From positions 9,094,837-9,158,836 of the forward strand of contig JACDOX010000015.1 of assembly GCA_014549065.1 (NCBI GenBank): a stretch of DNA of 64,000 bases. Reading direction: 5' to 3'. The position numbers were made by a program, and so were the translations under genes. Position 1 is the first letter of the stretch; each line of letters begins with the position of its first letter. Of this stretch, positions 12,036 to 23,900 are shown one piece after another. Source of the stretch: Cardinalis cardinalis (lineage: Eukaryota > Chordata > Aves > Passeriformes > Cardinalidae). Under the pieces are notes generated by a model that was not told the DNA's origin, made no database searches, and saw only the letters and a program-made list of their open reading frames with translations.

Positions 12036-12798
12036 AAGCTTCTTAGGATGTTACAATGTTTATCCTTCAAATTTGGGCCAGAAAATGCTCCTGGATAAAG
12101 GGTACGCTTTAGCTCTACTAGCAGAGATCTGAAAAACAGAAGAAAATCAATGAAATAACAACAGGAGCCAAACCACCACATTTTTTGGATAAACGTTAAT
12201 AGAAAAGCTAATTAATTAAACAGATCCTGCTAGAGGAAAGTCAAATTAAGAAACCAAGTCAGCAGGGGAAAAAGAAAATAATTGTAGGAGTTTTTTTCTT
12301 GCATTAAACTCTTTTCCTTGCAGTTAATGAAACCACATGCTTGCTGTTATTTGGTCTTCAGTTTCTAAATAGACTCCTAAATAAATAAAAAGGCACTATG
12401 AAGACAAGAAGAAATTTCTGTTTACTGCTAGTGCTATGCACTTCCTCCAGCATCAGCAACGTGCAAGTGGAGGACAGAATCCACCAGAAAAACAGTACAC
12501 ATTACTAAGGTTACACTGGTACCATTAGGTTAATTTCATTATTGTGTAAATTTAGAATGCTCAGTTTTAAGTTCAAGCTCTTAATTAGCACCAAGATAAA
12601 ATATTTACTGCCAGTGTTTTTGAGCACTGTATTTTTGGCAATATATTTCATGCCTCATTTGCTGCTGGAATTATAAGCTTCTCAATTAGTAACTCTGCAT
12701 TTTTCATTACAAGAAAATATAATTTTTCTTTAATAGCACGCTGAGGTTATACTGCGTCCTCCTAAAGCATTCCAATTAGATAAGAGAAAGTTTAATAA

Positions 12799-12811
12799 TG
12801 AGTCATGCAAA
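12799..12811 (+). promoter_or_regulatory. Overlapping AP-1 and octamer-like motifs in intron
   Basis: TGAGTCATGCAAA joins an exact AP-1 site (TGAGTCA) with an octamer-type ATGCAAA sharing one base. It lies in a repeat-free AT-rich stretch at 12.5-12.9 kb that contains many TAATT-type cores. This is suggestive only. Confidence 0.25.
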
Positions 12812-15800
12812 GGCTTTAGTGCAATAAATGGCACTCCTTCATTCAGATTAAACAACTTCCANGCAGTGATGCGGCCGCGCTGGGTACGGCCTTGCAGCCA
12901 CTTCTGTGAGAGCCAAACACAACTGCCCGGGCTGGCACAACCCCGTGAGCCTGGGCTGATAAANTCCACTCCAAAGATCTCACTCCTGCTTTCCAGACCT
13001 CCAACCTCCTTAGCTGCCCTTCTTTTTCTGTTGTTTGTTTGTTCTGCCCCGTGTTTTTATCTGCTTAACGTGATTAGAGGAAGGCTGGGGTTGTCCTCTA
13101 GGAGCCTGCACAACGCAGCCTTAAGACACTGAATCTAGCTGCAGACTCGAAGAACAACATCGGGCTGCTTCCTAACCCTCTGCTAATCCAGAGCTGTTCT
13201 CCCATACTTATCCCAAAGTACAGCATCATAAAGAAATAAACACACAGGTTTTGCTTAGATTTTAAAAACACTTTAGATTCACATTCTGAAGTAGCTGCAT
13301 AGATACTTAAACCAGCCATGAACTCTAGATTTAACCATTTAACTTCAGCATGATAAACCACACAAGGTTTTTCCTGTTATAGACAGGGACCAATTACATG
13401 TCACTCTTCCCCTAAATCAGCACTGTCCATTGGTATTTGTTAAGCTTGCTGATCCAGCAATCTTTAAAGCATATAGCAAGATGAATAATAGAGATTTGTC
13501 AGTTAATAACCACTATAATTCAGGAATGTCACCCAGAATTGTTTTGTTTAGTGAACAATATGCTGTCTAATTACCCTGCTCAATCATAACAGCACATATC
13601 AAGAAATACAGAAGGCTTTACTTTACCAGAGTGCTATACCATATAGGTTATACAAAGTTTGAAATTACCACTTATTTCTCACCATGTATGATAATCACAT
13701 GGATTTTATCAATGAAACAAATGAATAGTATTTTTTTTTCTTACTTTTAAACTCAACTGTGTGCTCTTCACTGTAGCTGAAGTTACAGAAATCCAAAATT
13801 CACCTTCTCTAATCATCAATGTATTACTGCAANGTGCACCACTCCAGCAGAGCAGAGAGAGATGCTATGTAGTTTTAGGTCTGATTTATGGCATGTTTGG
13901 GGATTCTGCTATAAAAACATTNAATTTCAAATAGGGGCTGAGGGTTACCCACTTTGAAGGAAGTTTTTCCTGTGAAACAGGCCAACATAAGTATTCCCCA
14001 TTTGCAACAGAGTAGGTACCATAAACAGCAGCCTGTTGAAAATTATTTAAATTTCTCTAAAGAACCTCTTGATTCTTTCCTGGTGTTTGGTCTTTTAAAG
14101 TAAGTAGGACAGAGAAATTGTTCCTAACAGGAATAGACACCAAGGCATTCAAATGTAAATTACCATTTTGTATTTGAAAGACACTTAGTATTATCCCAGT
14201 GACTTTCTAAAATGTCACAATATTTGCTTTCCCAGCACTTAAGCTAAAAGGCAGATTACTTTCGATGAAAGTGTCAAACTCTGCTCCCTATATAATGACA
14301 TCACACTTAAAACAATAATGTCAAGGAAGAATCCTTCCTATTCCTGCTTTGGTTTCTTTAAGGAAAGGTATGGAGAAACANAAAAAAGAAAACAGAACAA
14401 AAAAAAAGGAAAAAGGTAAATAAGGAAAACAGAATGATGAAGAAATAAAACTTTTGGAAGACAAACACAAATATTTTGTTGAAGTGTCTGTTTTCTGTAA
14501 CACCACTGGATAGATTAAACTCTGAACTGNTCAGCATGGCAAAAGTGAGGGGCCAGGAGCACCAAGTTACAGACCTGCACAAAGGTGGCTCTTAGTAACA
14601 GCACACAAAAAAAATCAAAAAAAATCCAACCACTAATCTGGCCATCCTGTGCCCTCTGAAAAATGCTTGACTGCAGACACACAGTCCTGTCCCAAAAGGA
14701 GCTCCTGTATTGTTGAGCAATTATGTTTTCAGCAGTACAACAAAACCACCCCAGTCCATCTTCCTTTTTGACAGCCGGGAGCAATAATCCCTTTCTAACA
14801 GGAACAGCCTCTCTCTCCATGTGGTTTTTCACAATATACTGCTTTTCTCAGCTATATGGTTTTAAAGGCTTATAACCTAATAGGGAGACATACATGATAA
14901 TCCGAGATTACAATTGGTATGAAGGCTACTTATCTCACAGATTTACAACTCAGCCTCTACTGGTTATTCATCTGCAGGAGCTCTGGAGCAGAACTTTTAG
15001 GTACAGATTTTTTTATTCCTTCTACCTTATTAGTAGTAAAGCACNGAACACAAACACAAATAAGATTCAAACACTTGGGCACCACGCTTCACAAGCATTA
15101 CTTTGGGTTCTTCTGTATTTGTTTTTAGTCTATTGTCAATTTTTTTTTTTAATCATCAGTAGGTTAATTCCAGAGAAAATAAACTCCTTAACACAGCAAA
15201 CATTAGTATATGCCTATTTTAAAAGGAAAATCAGGTGGAGAAAAGGTTATTTAAAATAAATAGTCCGCCTCTCTTCAGCTAGAGGGGCTTAGAAACAAGA
15301 TTTCAAAAATGTACNATTAAAACCCTCACAGACCAAAAGGAAAAGGCCGGTGTAGGAGAAAGAAGGGACTGTCAAGCACATGGAAATCACACAGTATTTA
15401 CTGCTAGTACTTTCTTCATACCCATTAAAGGAAAAGACAGGTGACCATTAGTTGTTATCTTCTGTCATAGCTTTCTCATTAATTATTTCCCAATTCTCAT
15501 GTGCTGACAAAATCACTCAATGTGAATTTTACACTACAAGTAAAAAAATTCCCCTTTTTAAAAACCCCTCCTTTTACTTGCAAAGATAAAAAAGCCTACA
15601 NTTTTGTACAGCAGAAGAGGGTAAAGATTTTAATCAGAAATGTGGGACCACTTCCAAAGAACAGACTGACAGAGACAGCCTGCCATCTCATTAAAAAAAA
15701 AAATCTGGTTCACTAATTAACAAAAAAAGTCAGGGCTATCATGGTCTCTTGGAAGAAAAGAAAACAGAAAGATTAATTTTTACAAAATATTTAATCTTAA

Positions 15801-16008
15801 TATTTAAAATAATTAATTTTTTTACAAAATAATTTCCCCCACCTTTCACTGGCAGGAGGCTTCTGCAGGCCTGTACTCTGGCCTGAGCCTTCCTCCAGAG
15901 ATAGCTCAAATTCATTCACACTAACACAACATGTTAACCTGAATGAAAGGATCAGGCAAGCAGGTTCAAAGAGAAAGCCTGTGGTGCATAATACATCCAA
16001 ACAGTGAT

Positions 16009-16156
16009 CCCTGAGATGAGCTCAGCTGGTTAGAGCCTGGTGCTAATAACACCAAGTTTGTGGGTTCAATCCCCATATGGGCCATTTACATGAAGAGTTG
16101 GACTCAATGATCCTGTGGGTCCCATCCAACTCAGAATATTCTGTCAATCTGTGAAA
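16009..16156 (+). mobile_element. tRNA-Ile-derived SINE with CR1-like tail (TguSINE1-like)
   Basis: The head (about 16011-16084) follows a tRNA-Ile(AAU): an A-box-like GAGCTCAGCTGG at 16018-16029, TTAGAGC, the anticodon-loop segment TGCTAATAAC, a B box GGTTCAATCC at 16063-16072, and a 3' end reading GGGCCA. It then runs directly into a CR1-type 3' tail (AAGAGTTGGACTCAATGATCC ... ATTCTGTCAATCTGTG). This head-plus-tail arrangement is that of the zebra finch SINE mobilised by CR1. The 5' acceptor-stem side is degenerate, so this is not a working tRNA gene. It suggests a passerine source. Confidence 0.85.
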
Positions 16157-17933
16157 GTGTGGAGGGCACCCAGAAGGGACAGAAGTGCTGGCAGCACTGC
16201 CTGCTACTGCCTACATGAGAAATTAAATCCTGGTGGGGAAACAGCTGCTTCTGTGGGCCCAAATCCACAATAATGACTTCTAGCAAGGAAGCCTCACTCC
16301 CATCTTCAAGGCCTTCCTGAGCTGCCACCAGGCAAGAGCCACTGCTAGGAACATCCTCCCACCCACCACCCAGCCCACGATGCCTCTTACAGGCAACTCT
16401 TACAACTCATCTATAGGCACGTGCTGTGTCTTCTCTGACAATGCTCCAATGCCATGGTAACAAACCTGTTTATAAATGCTAAGACTGATGGGCTCAATCT
16501 GCCAAAAAAGCACCATACTGCTGTTGAGAAAACTGATTTAAGTTAACCCATTTTAAAGGCAACTTAGACAAAGAAAAGGTGATGGACACATTTTTACTCC
16601 TTAGTACTGAGCTGCCCAAGTAATGCAGTTAGCAGCAGCAAGAGGATGGAAGTGTCCTCCAGAAAGTGCATTTGTTAAAAGCCTCTGGCTATAGACCAAG
16701 TACTGAATTAATTTATAAATTAATGGCTTTCTTCTGCTTTGCTTTACCTTTTTGATCTGTAAGAAGATACCAGTCTAAAGAGGAAAGTACCATGTCATTA
16801 CTGAAATGAAAACACTACAAGAATTCTCCCTCTCAAACGGCACAAAAAGCCCCAAAGCACTCTTGGAATCCTGCACAGAGGCACCAGGAAACAGCATGTC
16901 CATTATGAATTCCCTCATCACTCACAACAGGTATGTGCTGCTGCTGGAGGAAAAATAATGAACATTTCCATTAATTCCTACTGCTGCCCAGCCCTCTTCC
17001 AGGAGTAGGGTGTTTCAAAATAAATACCCGCTTAATGATCAGCTACAAAGATGAATCCCCTGTATTTTGAGCTACCTNGTAATGAAGAGGGAAAGCCCCT
17101 ATCCTTCTCTCTGCAGAGCTTTGCTTCCAGTAGTCACCAGGAACACGGAACAGATCATTGTTAATAACAGGTGCCACAATGATCTATTTTTAAATGGTGG
17201 AACGAGACACAGGCAGATCACGAGACAGGAAAGATTAAGAACAGGAGAAAATAAAAGCTGGAAGTATACAGTGAAAAGTTAAAAACATGAGCAAGAAAAG
17301 GAAATTATCTTCAGAGTCTTCTATCACATCCTGTGCTGCAGCACCTGAGCAAAGTCGGAAATGTTTGCATAGTAGAGAGTGCAGAGGTTAGGAGATGTTA
17401 TTATTTCCAAACCCTTTTGTTGGCTTTGATAGAAGAACTATGGGTTTGTGTTCAAAATTAAGAAAATCCAAGTATGCTTCGTTAAAACATGTGCTCACCC
17501 TGCGTTCTCTTATAGTAACAATTAAATAACTCTGACNAATGTCACTGCCACTGGAATCCAGATCTGGTGGCCCAAATGCTTCTGCTGTACCTACCCACAA
17601 AGTACATGCACCTGGGTGAATTTTCACTTTAAAGCAATTTGCTGACTAACATACATACAAAATATTAACAAATAAACCCATTTTATTCAATAACCAGAAA
17701 TGCTAAATTACTCGAAAATTTAAAAAAAACCAAGAAAAATAAGCAGAGCATCAAACCTCCACGTTACAGTCATTCCTGAGAAACACAGTGGGATTTATCA
17801 GCTCAAATAAACACACTTTGTGTTTAGACACAGCACTCTGGGCATATCTGAGTGTTGCTGATGCAGCTTCCCAGCTATGTTACAAGAAGACATCAACCCC
17901 AAAGTGGATAAGGAAGCAGCTAGAAACACTTAC

Positions 17934-18062
17934 GAGCTACTGAGAAGTTATTTAAAGGTGATTCCCGCTGGTCCACATCCTGTGGCCGTTCCTTGTAGCC
18001 AATGAAGGTGCCATCATTCTTCAACAGAAAATACCGTGGCCTCCATGTTTTGATGTATTCTC
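17934..18062 (-). CDS. AKT1: AKT1 second coding exon, residues G16 to A58 (PH domain core)
   Basis: The exon has acceptor TCTTTCCAG|GAGAATAC and donor GTAGCTC|GTAAGTG. It is 129 bp: two bases completing G16, 42 codons, and one base of Q59. It encodes the phosphoinositide-binding core of the PH domain. E17 (site of the oncogenic E17K change in human), R23 and R25 (headgroup ligands) and N53-N54 are all present in the expected frame. The ORF can be read past the donor on this strand, but the extra residues (arginine at codon 59 and beyond) are intronic readthrough. The true codon 59 is completed as glutamine by the next exon. Confidence 0.96.
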
Positions 18063-21000
18063 CTGGAAAGAGAGGATGGGCAAAGGGAAACAACATCAGA
18101 AAACACCCCAAAATACTGACACACCAATAATTTCTGTTAACATTGGAACTATATGTCATCCTGACAGCAGCAGTTGTAAGAACATTCAGTTCAGTCTGAT
18201 ACAAACAGTGGAAAAACACAGGCACTGAGTCACATACTGATAGCAATGTTAGCCATAAAAATGGGACTTCACAAAAGGTAAACAGCTATGTTTTGTTCTT
18301 CCATCTACTTNGACTTCCATTCAAATTCTGCAACATCTGCCTTAAATGCATTTTAAATTTTAAAAAAATCAGAGCAGATGTCCTATGTATTATTTTTGCT
18401 ATTGTCATTTTTCATACTGACAAGTGGAGAAATTTTTTTCATTTACATTTTGCAGCGCAAGTATTTTAAACAAGAATGGGTAATTTACTAATTAGTCAAC
18501 TGCTTTATCAAACCAACAGTCACTTTCAGACCATAAGAAGATAATTCTCTGCTTATGTTACATAACATCACTCACTTCTCTCACAACATCTCAAGCATGA
18601 AACACAAGATGATATATCACAATATGAAGGAGAAAACACTGGATGATGTATAGCCACCACAAAGTCGAAAACAAACATCTACTCTGAAAGATATGCCACC
18701 TTTCTTTGTCTGAGGAAACACCCATTGCTCACACCACGCTACTGCTCATCTGAGTAACCTGCACAGGTGACACCTGCATGATTGCCTTACAGCCACGTTC
18801 AAAGTGTTCAGCAGCAGAATAAGAAGAAAAGAGTTCATCAAAACCTCATTTATTTACTGGATTTATTAAAGTCTTCAGGGAAGGAAGCAGAAATCCCATC
18901 GATGGCTCTTCTGGATTACTGTCAGTATGCCTGAGTTTTTTGCTCATTTACCAGATCATTGTTTTCTGAGGCTGTCTCAAGAATATCAAATAGCTTTTCA
19001 TGGTGTCAAGCTGCCCCTCTAGGTCCTAAAAGGTCCTGTTTCTACTCAACTGAGTCACAAAAATCTCATTCAAGGTGTTATTCTAAACACAGTACTGGCC
19101 ACACTTTTCCAATTCTGCTCCCTCCAAAAACTGATTTAAAAACTTTAAAAGCAAGTGGTCAACTACAAAGCACCCACAGCCACACATCAGCCATGCCCTC
19201 CTCCATTCTGTATGGTTTCTCACTGGTTTGTTTAACACTGGGGAGAAGATGAGGAGAGCAACTCAGAGCTAACTCCTTTCCAGCCTGCCACAGCAGGACC
19301 ACNCCTGTGCACCCTGTAATGCTGCCCTGCAGTGGCTGGTGCCCAGTGCCCACAGGTTCACCTGCTGGCAAGCTCTTCAAACAACCGAGATACATGAGAG
19401 GAGAAGGCTCACCAGATTTATTGGCTCTGGCAACCTTCTGCTGCTCTGCTGTTCTCCAAGGCTCCTCTCATACTTTCCCACTGCTCAGCTTTCCTCTGCG
19501 GGTGATTTCTCTCTCAGCAAAGTGCACCCTGCCCCAGGAACTCCCTTGCAGCTGCTTTGTCTCCTTCCCGTCCCCACAGACTCCTCTCCGTCTGTGGTGC
19601 AGTTTCAACCTGCTTTGGGCAGCAGCTGTGTCACTTCTCTGTTCACACTCATCCTTCTCCCTCCTGCACACAGAAGCAGAAGCAACCCCGACGCCCACAC
19701 AACACAGACACGGTGTGCACAGTCCCCACCAGCTGCTATCACCTCTTTAATCCTCACTGGGATTTCAATTTCCTCATCTAAAACAAAAAACTAAGAGCTA
19801 CTGAACTGTTAGGGAGAGACACAGAGTCATCTTTGCAGTGGCCACGTCTGCAGAAAACATCCATTGGAACTAATGAAACAGGTATGGGGCAAGAAAGAGG
19901 AGAGGAAAAGGAGCACAAACCTTCTCATTGTTTCTTTTAGAGATGGCTGTTACTGCCCTAAGTGTTACACCAGCCTGTAAGGTGCTTACAAAAGTGTCAT
20001 CATCGCTCCAGGAATTTCAGAACTCACCTGTCATGGTTTAACATTTACAGGCAAGGAGGTAAATGTAGAAGGTTTTGTTGTCATCATCTTTTTAATTCTG
20101 ACCTTAATTAAATGCCGAAAACTTTCTGGGATCAGCAGGAGATTATGAAGCCTTTCACATTTAAATTATCAGTCCAACTCGGCCCAGATCAGTGAGATTA
20201 CTCCAATCTCATTACTGTTACACCACAGATGTGACTACAGGGACGAGAAGACACTGGCATGCTCAGCCCAGCTCTTGACTAGAGGTTTGCCAGGTAAGCA
20301 GGTTGGGAAGGTGGCTGCCTAGACCATCAGGATTTTGGAACATGCTGTTACATACCTGACTCCTTGGCATTTTCTTCTCTTGCATATAGCACACCCAGGA
20401 GACCTAATGACCACCACACACCCCTTATCTCTGCACTTAGGACTAAACCCAGATTGGATGGGACAAATAATATCTGAACAGGGACAAGACTGAGAATTTC
20501 TACTTCCCTTACTCCCTAATTTATGCTACACATCCTCCCCACCGGCATTTACAGAGGGGAAAATAATTTTTTGCAGATTCTGAAATTATTATCTGGTTAT
20601 TTGCAGTTAACAGAATGACACTGTACTGTCACAGGAGACTTTCTCTAAGATTAGATGCTTATGTTTGGCTCTTATACTTTCTTACAGCTTTATCCCACCG
20701 ATCTGCTTCTCTGTTAGAAACACATCCTCTAACAGGATTAATCACACGGTCCTTAAAATTGTGCATTCCATACATATATAGCATCCTCCTCCACACTCAC
20801 TGCTTCTGTGTGAAAAATCAAGGATTTCATTACCACCAGCCTTTCTGCAGGGATCATTCTACTTGGATCTTCCTTTAAGCATTGCTTGAGCTGGTTATGG
20901 TTCCTGATCCACCTTTTTAATTTGCAATTAAGTAACATGATTTTATTTAAATTTTTTTCCACATGTCTGGAGCTCAATGAATACTGTAATATGGCAATCC

Positions 21001-23499
21001 AACATATTATTGATTATTGTTCTTGCCAAGGAGAGTATGAGGCACAGTGCAGCATCTGTGGTACAAGTTTTTATTATATAACACACTGAGGTTGTACTTC
21101 TGCATCCTGCAAAAAAGTGGCAAGACACTGCCTGGTATGTGACTTCCCAAGGAAATGATCTCCAAGTATAATTTTACATTCAAGCCTGAGCAAGCTATCA
21201 TTCCTCTGCAGAAGCTCAGAAACACAGATTCACCAACAGTCATCAAAAAGATGTACAAAGTGCATATTCTTAAGATTCAAGTTTATAGTTTTACGATTAG
21301 CTAAAGACTATAAATGGCCTACAGCCTACAAGGACCACATCAAAAGGTGACAGCAAATTTGAGTACTGGAGGCAGAAAAGGAGTTTGTCAATACAGACAA
21401 AAAAATAATTATGTGGAACTGCTGGGACAAAGCTGTCTGAAAAACATCAACACCTTTTCCTTCCTCCAATATACTCAGCAAGCTGTCATGCCTCAAGAGT
21501 GAACTGAGCTGTTTCAATTTTTGCCCTGTGTTCTTTGTTCCTTGTTGTGGTTTTGTTTTTAAGAATCACAAGAAGAAGTTACTTGAAGTCACTAATATTA
21601 GCAGTTATGTAGTCACACTAGAAAGAATCATACCGAGTACAGTAAATGCAAGCATGTGTGGCAAATTCTATCAGACAACACTAAAAAAAAATAATGATCC
21701 ACCATGGAAAAGTGAACAATTTACAAAGCAAAACATTTTTTCCTCTGTGATTCATTGCTTGTGTAATGCCCTGGCAGAGCCTTCTTTGTTTTCAGTAACA
21801 GAATGCTAACACTGCAGAGACAGGAAAGCAAAAGCATGGGTTATAAATCCTACATATAAAATCCTGGAACCAAACAGACTCCTCTGTAGCTTGCTAGCTT
21901 TATTATTTAAAATCTTTATGTATCATTCTGTTTACTCTGAGCAATTTCCAAATTGCAAAGATTCCCAAACTGTATATATCTGGAAACATACACAAAGATT
22001 GTTATAGACTGATTTCCCTTTATTGCCTTGTGCCTGCCCCCACACACTGCACATTAAAATACTTAACACACACTCAGAATGTAAATCCATCTCATGCCAG
22101 AAAAGCTTTTTCGCTGTAACACATACTGCAAAGCACTCTTATGCCTGAATATTTCAGAAAAAGTTAAACACAAAACTCCTTTGGCTCATGAAAAGTTAAT
22201 TCTACTGAGGATTTACAATAATGCAGGGTTAGATTATTTTCCTCTCCTCCCCACAACAGTATCTCACCGAATCTGGAGCTGTCTACCACTGATAGAGTGT
22301 CTAACATCAGAAACAGCTGCCACTCCCTGGGAAGCTCACGGGGTAAGTGGAGAATAATGAGCAGCAAGCACCAGCAGAACAAAAGAAAATCCATCTTTAT
22401 TTACCAACTGCTGCATGCTTGTTGCTGCATCAAGCTCATTCAAAGCCAACACCACACCCTTTAATTCAGAACAGACTATATTTAAGAAGCCTCTGCTTTT
22501 GTTTTAATCAACTCATACATACCAATGGTCTAAAAAAAAAAAAATCATTAGGTTAACCAAGTCAGCATCCAATGCTACCCTTGATATTTACAAAAGCATC
22601 CGACCGACTATTAACTTTCTTATGGCTCAAAGTAACCAAGTAACAAGCCCAGGAGCACGGACTGAAAACAAAGTCTCAGTTATATGAAATGCAGTCAGGT
22701 GGCTACCACAAATCTACCAATAAATAATGCATTAAACTTTCTGCTCTGAGAAGTAGCACCTTTAATTGCATTTAAGCATAACACTCAAAAAATTAGAGCT
22801 TTTGAGTTATGCAAGCCTTCTCTGCATTCCCACACGCTCTGATGATGTAGGGCACTCCCTGCTTGTACAGCCCCAGTTCCTGTCCGAGGGAACATGAAAG
22901 TTATGCCAATCGAAACGCTAATGTGCCACCCATCAAAGGCACAGTGACTCATTTCTGAGCCTCAATGGCCATGAGAAGTGGTCTGCATCCTGTCGGCCTA
23001 ATAAGGGCTCGGAAAACAGACACCAATTTCCTTGAAGATGTGAAGCTTTCAGGAGCTGCCATCTCGTTCGTGCTGAGGAGTGAGATGGGGATTTACAGTT
23101 AGTTCTTACTGCTTGAGTAAACTGAGTAAGTGTCCACTCGCTTCAAAACTAGCTGAAATCAAAACAGATTTGGAAAAAGAAAGCAGGGCTTGAAAACTTG
23201 CCTTTGCATTTCTAAAGCACTCGGAAGCAAGCCTTTTCCAAGTGCAGGGAGCTAATTCTGGATCTTAACGACCTGACACCAAACAATTAAGTCTAGGGTG
23301 ACCTGAATGAAAACTCTCAGCTCAAGCATGTTTCGTTTTTTATAAAAATAGCTGCACAGACACCCACCAGGCTGGTGCACCACTCTTTGCTCCCCGATGC
23401 AAACTGTCAGAACAAGATATTTAAACACAGTAGATTTTCAGTAGCTTGGGGAAATTAAAAAGGAAGGAAAGAAAAAGAGGTTATGTTAATGTCTTTCCC

Positions 23500-23900
23500 A
23501 ACACGCTGGCGGGGAGAGGAGGACCTCTGGTTTGTCTGCCTATTCAGAGGCACAGCGAAGGGGCCGCTTCTTTGATGATTTTTTGGGGCCCCTCTCTGGA
23601 TGCCTCCTCGGCCACCGCCTCCAGCGTACAGCTGCAGAGGCGCTCCCTGTGCCTGGAATCTCAATGAGGAGCCTGGGGCTGCCGGCGGGGCTGCTCCCCG
23701 GCGGGGAGGTCACCGCAGCCCTCGGCCAGCGCTGTGGGAACAGCTCTGTGCATGGCCACCACCAACCAGGCCAGCCCTGCACAGCTCAGCTCCTCCGTGC
23801 CTGGCATGGCCCGATTGTGGGGTCCCACGGTCCCAGGGGGGCGACTGGGGTGCGACAAATCGGTTCCTCACTTTCTTCCCCCGCGATGAGGCACTGCNAT
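23500..23900. promoter_or_regulatory. CpG-rich intronic segment, possible alternative promoter or regulatory element
   Basis: About 400 bp in the large AKT1 intron are clearly GC-rich and hold roughly 25 CpG by hand count. The surrounding intron is AT-rich and nearly CpG-free. Overlapping open frames on both strands follow from the composition and encode nothing recognisable. There is no repeat signature. It could be an alternative AKT1 promoter, an antisense or enhancer-associated CpG island, or an unrecognised GC-rich insertion. Confidence 0.4.

Larger units (their letters stand above)
11241..17933 (-). other. AKT1: AKT1 intron between second and third coding exons (6.7 kb)
   Basis: It contains a tRNA-Ile-derived SINE at about 16.0 kb and an A/T-only low-complexity tract near 12.0 kb. 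A stretch at 12.5-12.9 kb rich in transcription-factor-like motifs may be conserved non-coding DNA. No other gene-like sequence was recognised. Confidence 0.8.

Noticed and set aside
16011..16084. tRNA-Ile gene
   Set aside because: The A and B boxes and anticodon-loop region are there, but the 5' acceptor-stem side does not pair with the 3' end and the sequence runs straight into a CR1 tail. It is the head of a SINE.
1614..18062. Assignment of the kinase gene to AKT3 or AKT2
   Set aside because: PH and linker residues ([44 protein letters not shown]) match AKT1. AKT3 has KTDGSF, a different linker, and REKASGKYYAM.
19307..19794. Overlapping frames of about 150 codons on the plus strand
   Set aside because: Three plus frames and one minus frame are open together. 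The protein is Ser/Pro/Leu/Cys-rich with no family resemblance, and the DNA is simply pyrimidine-rich.
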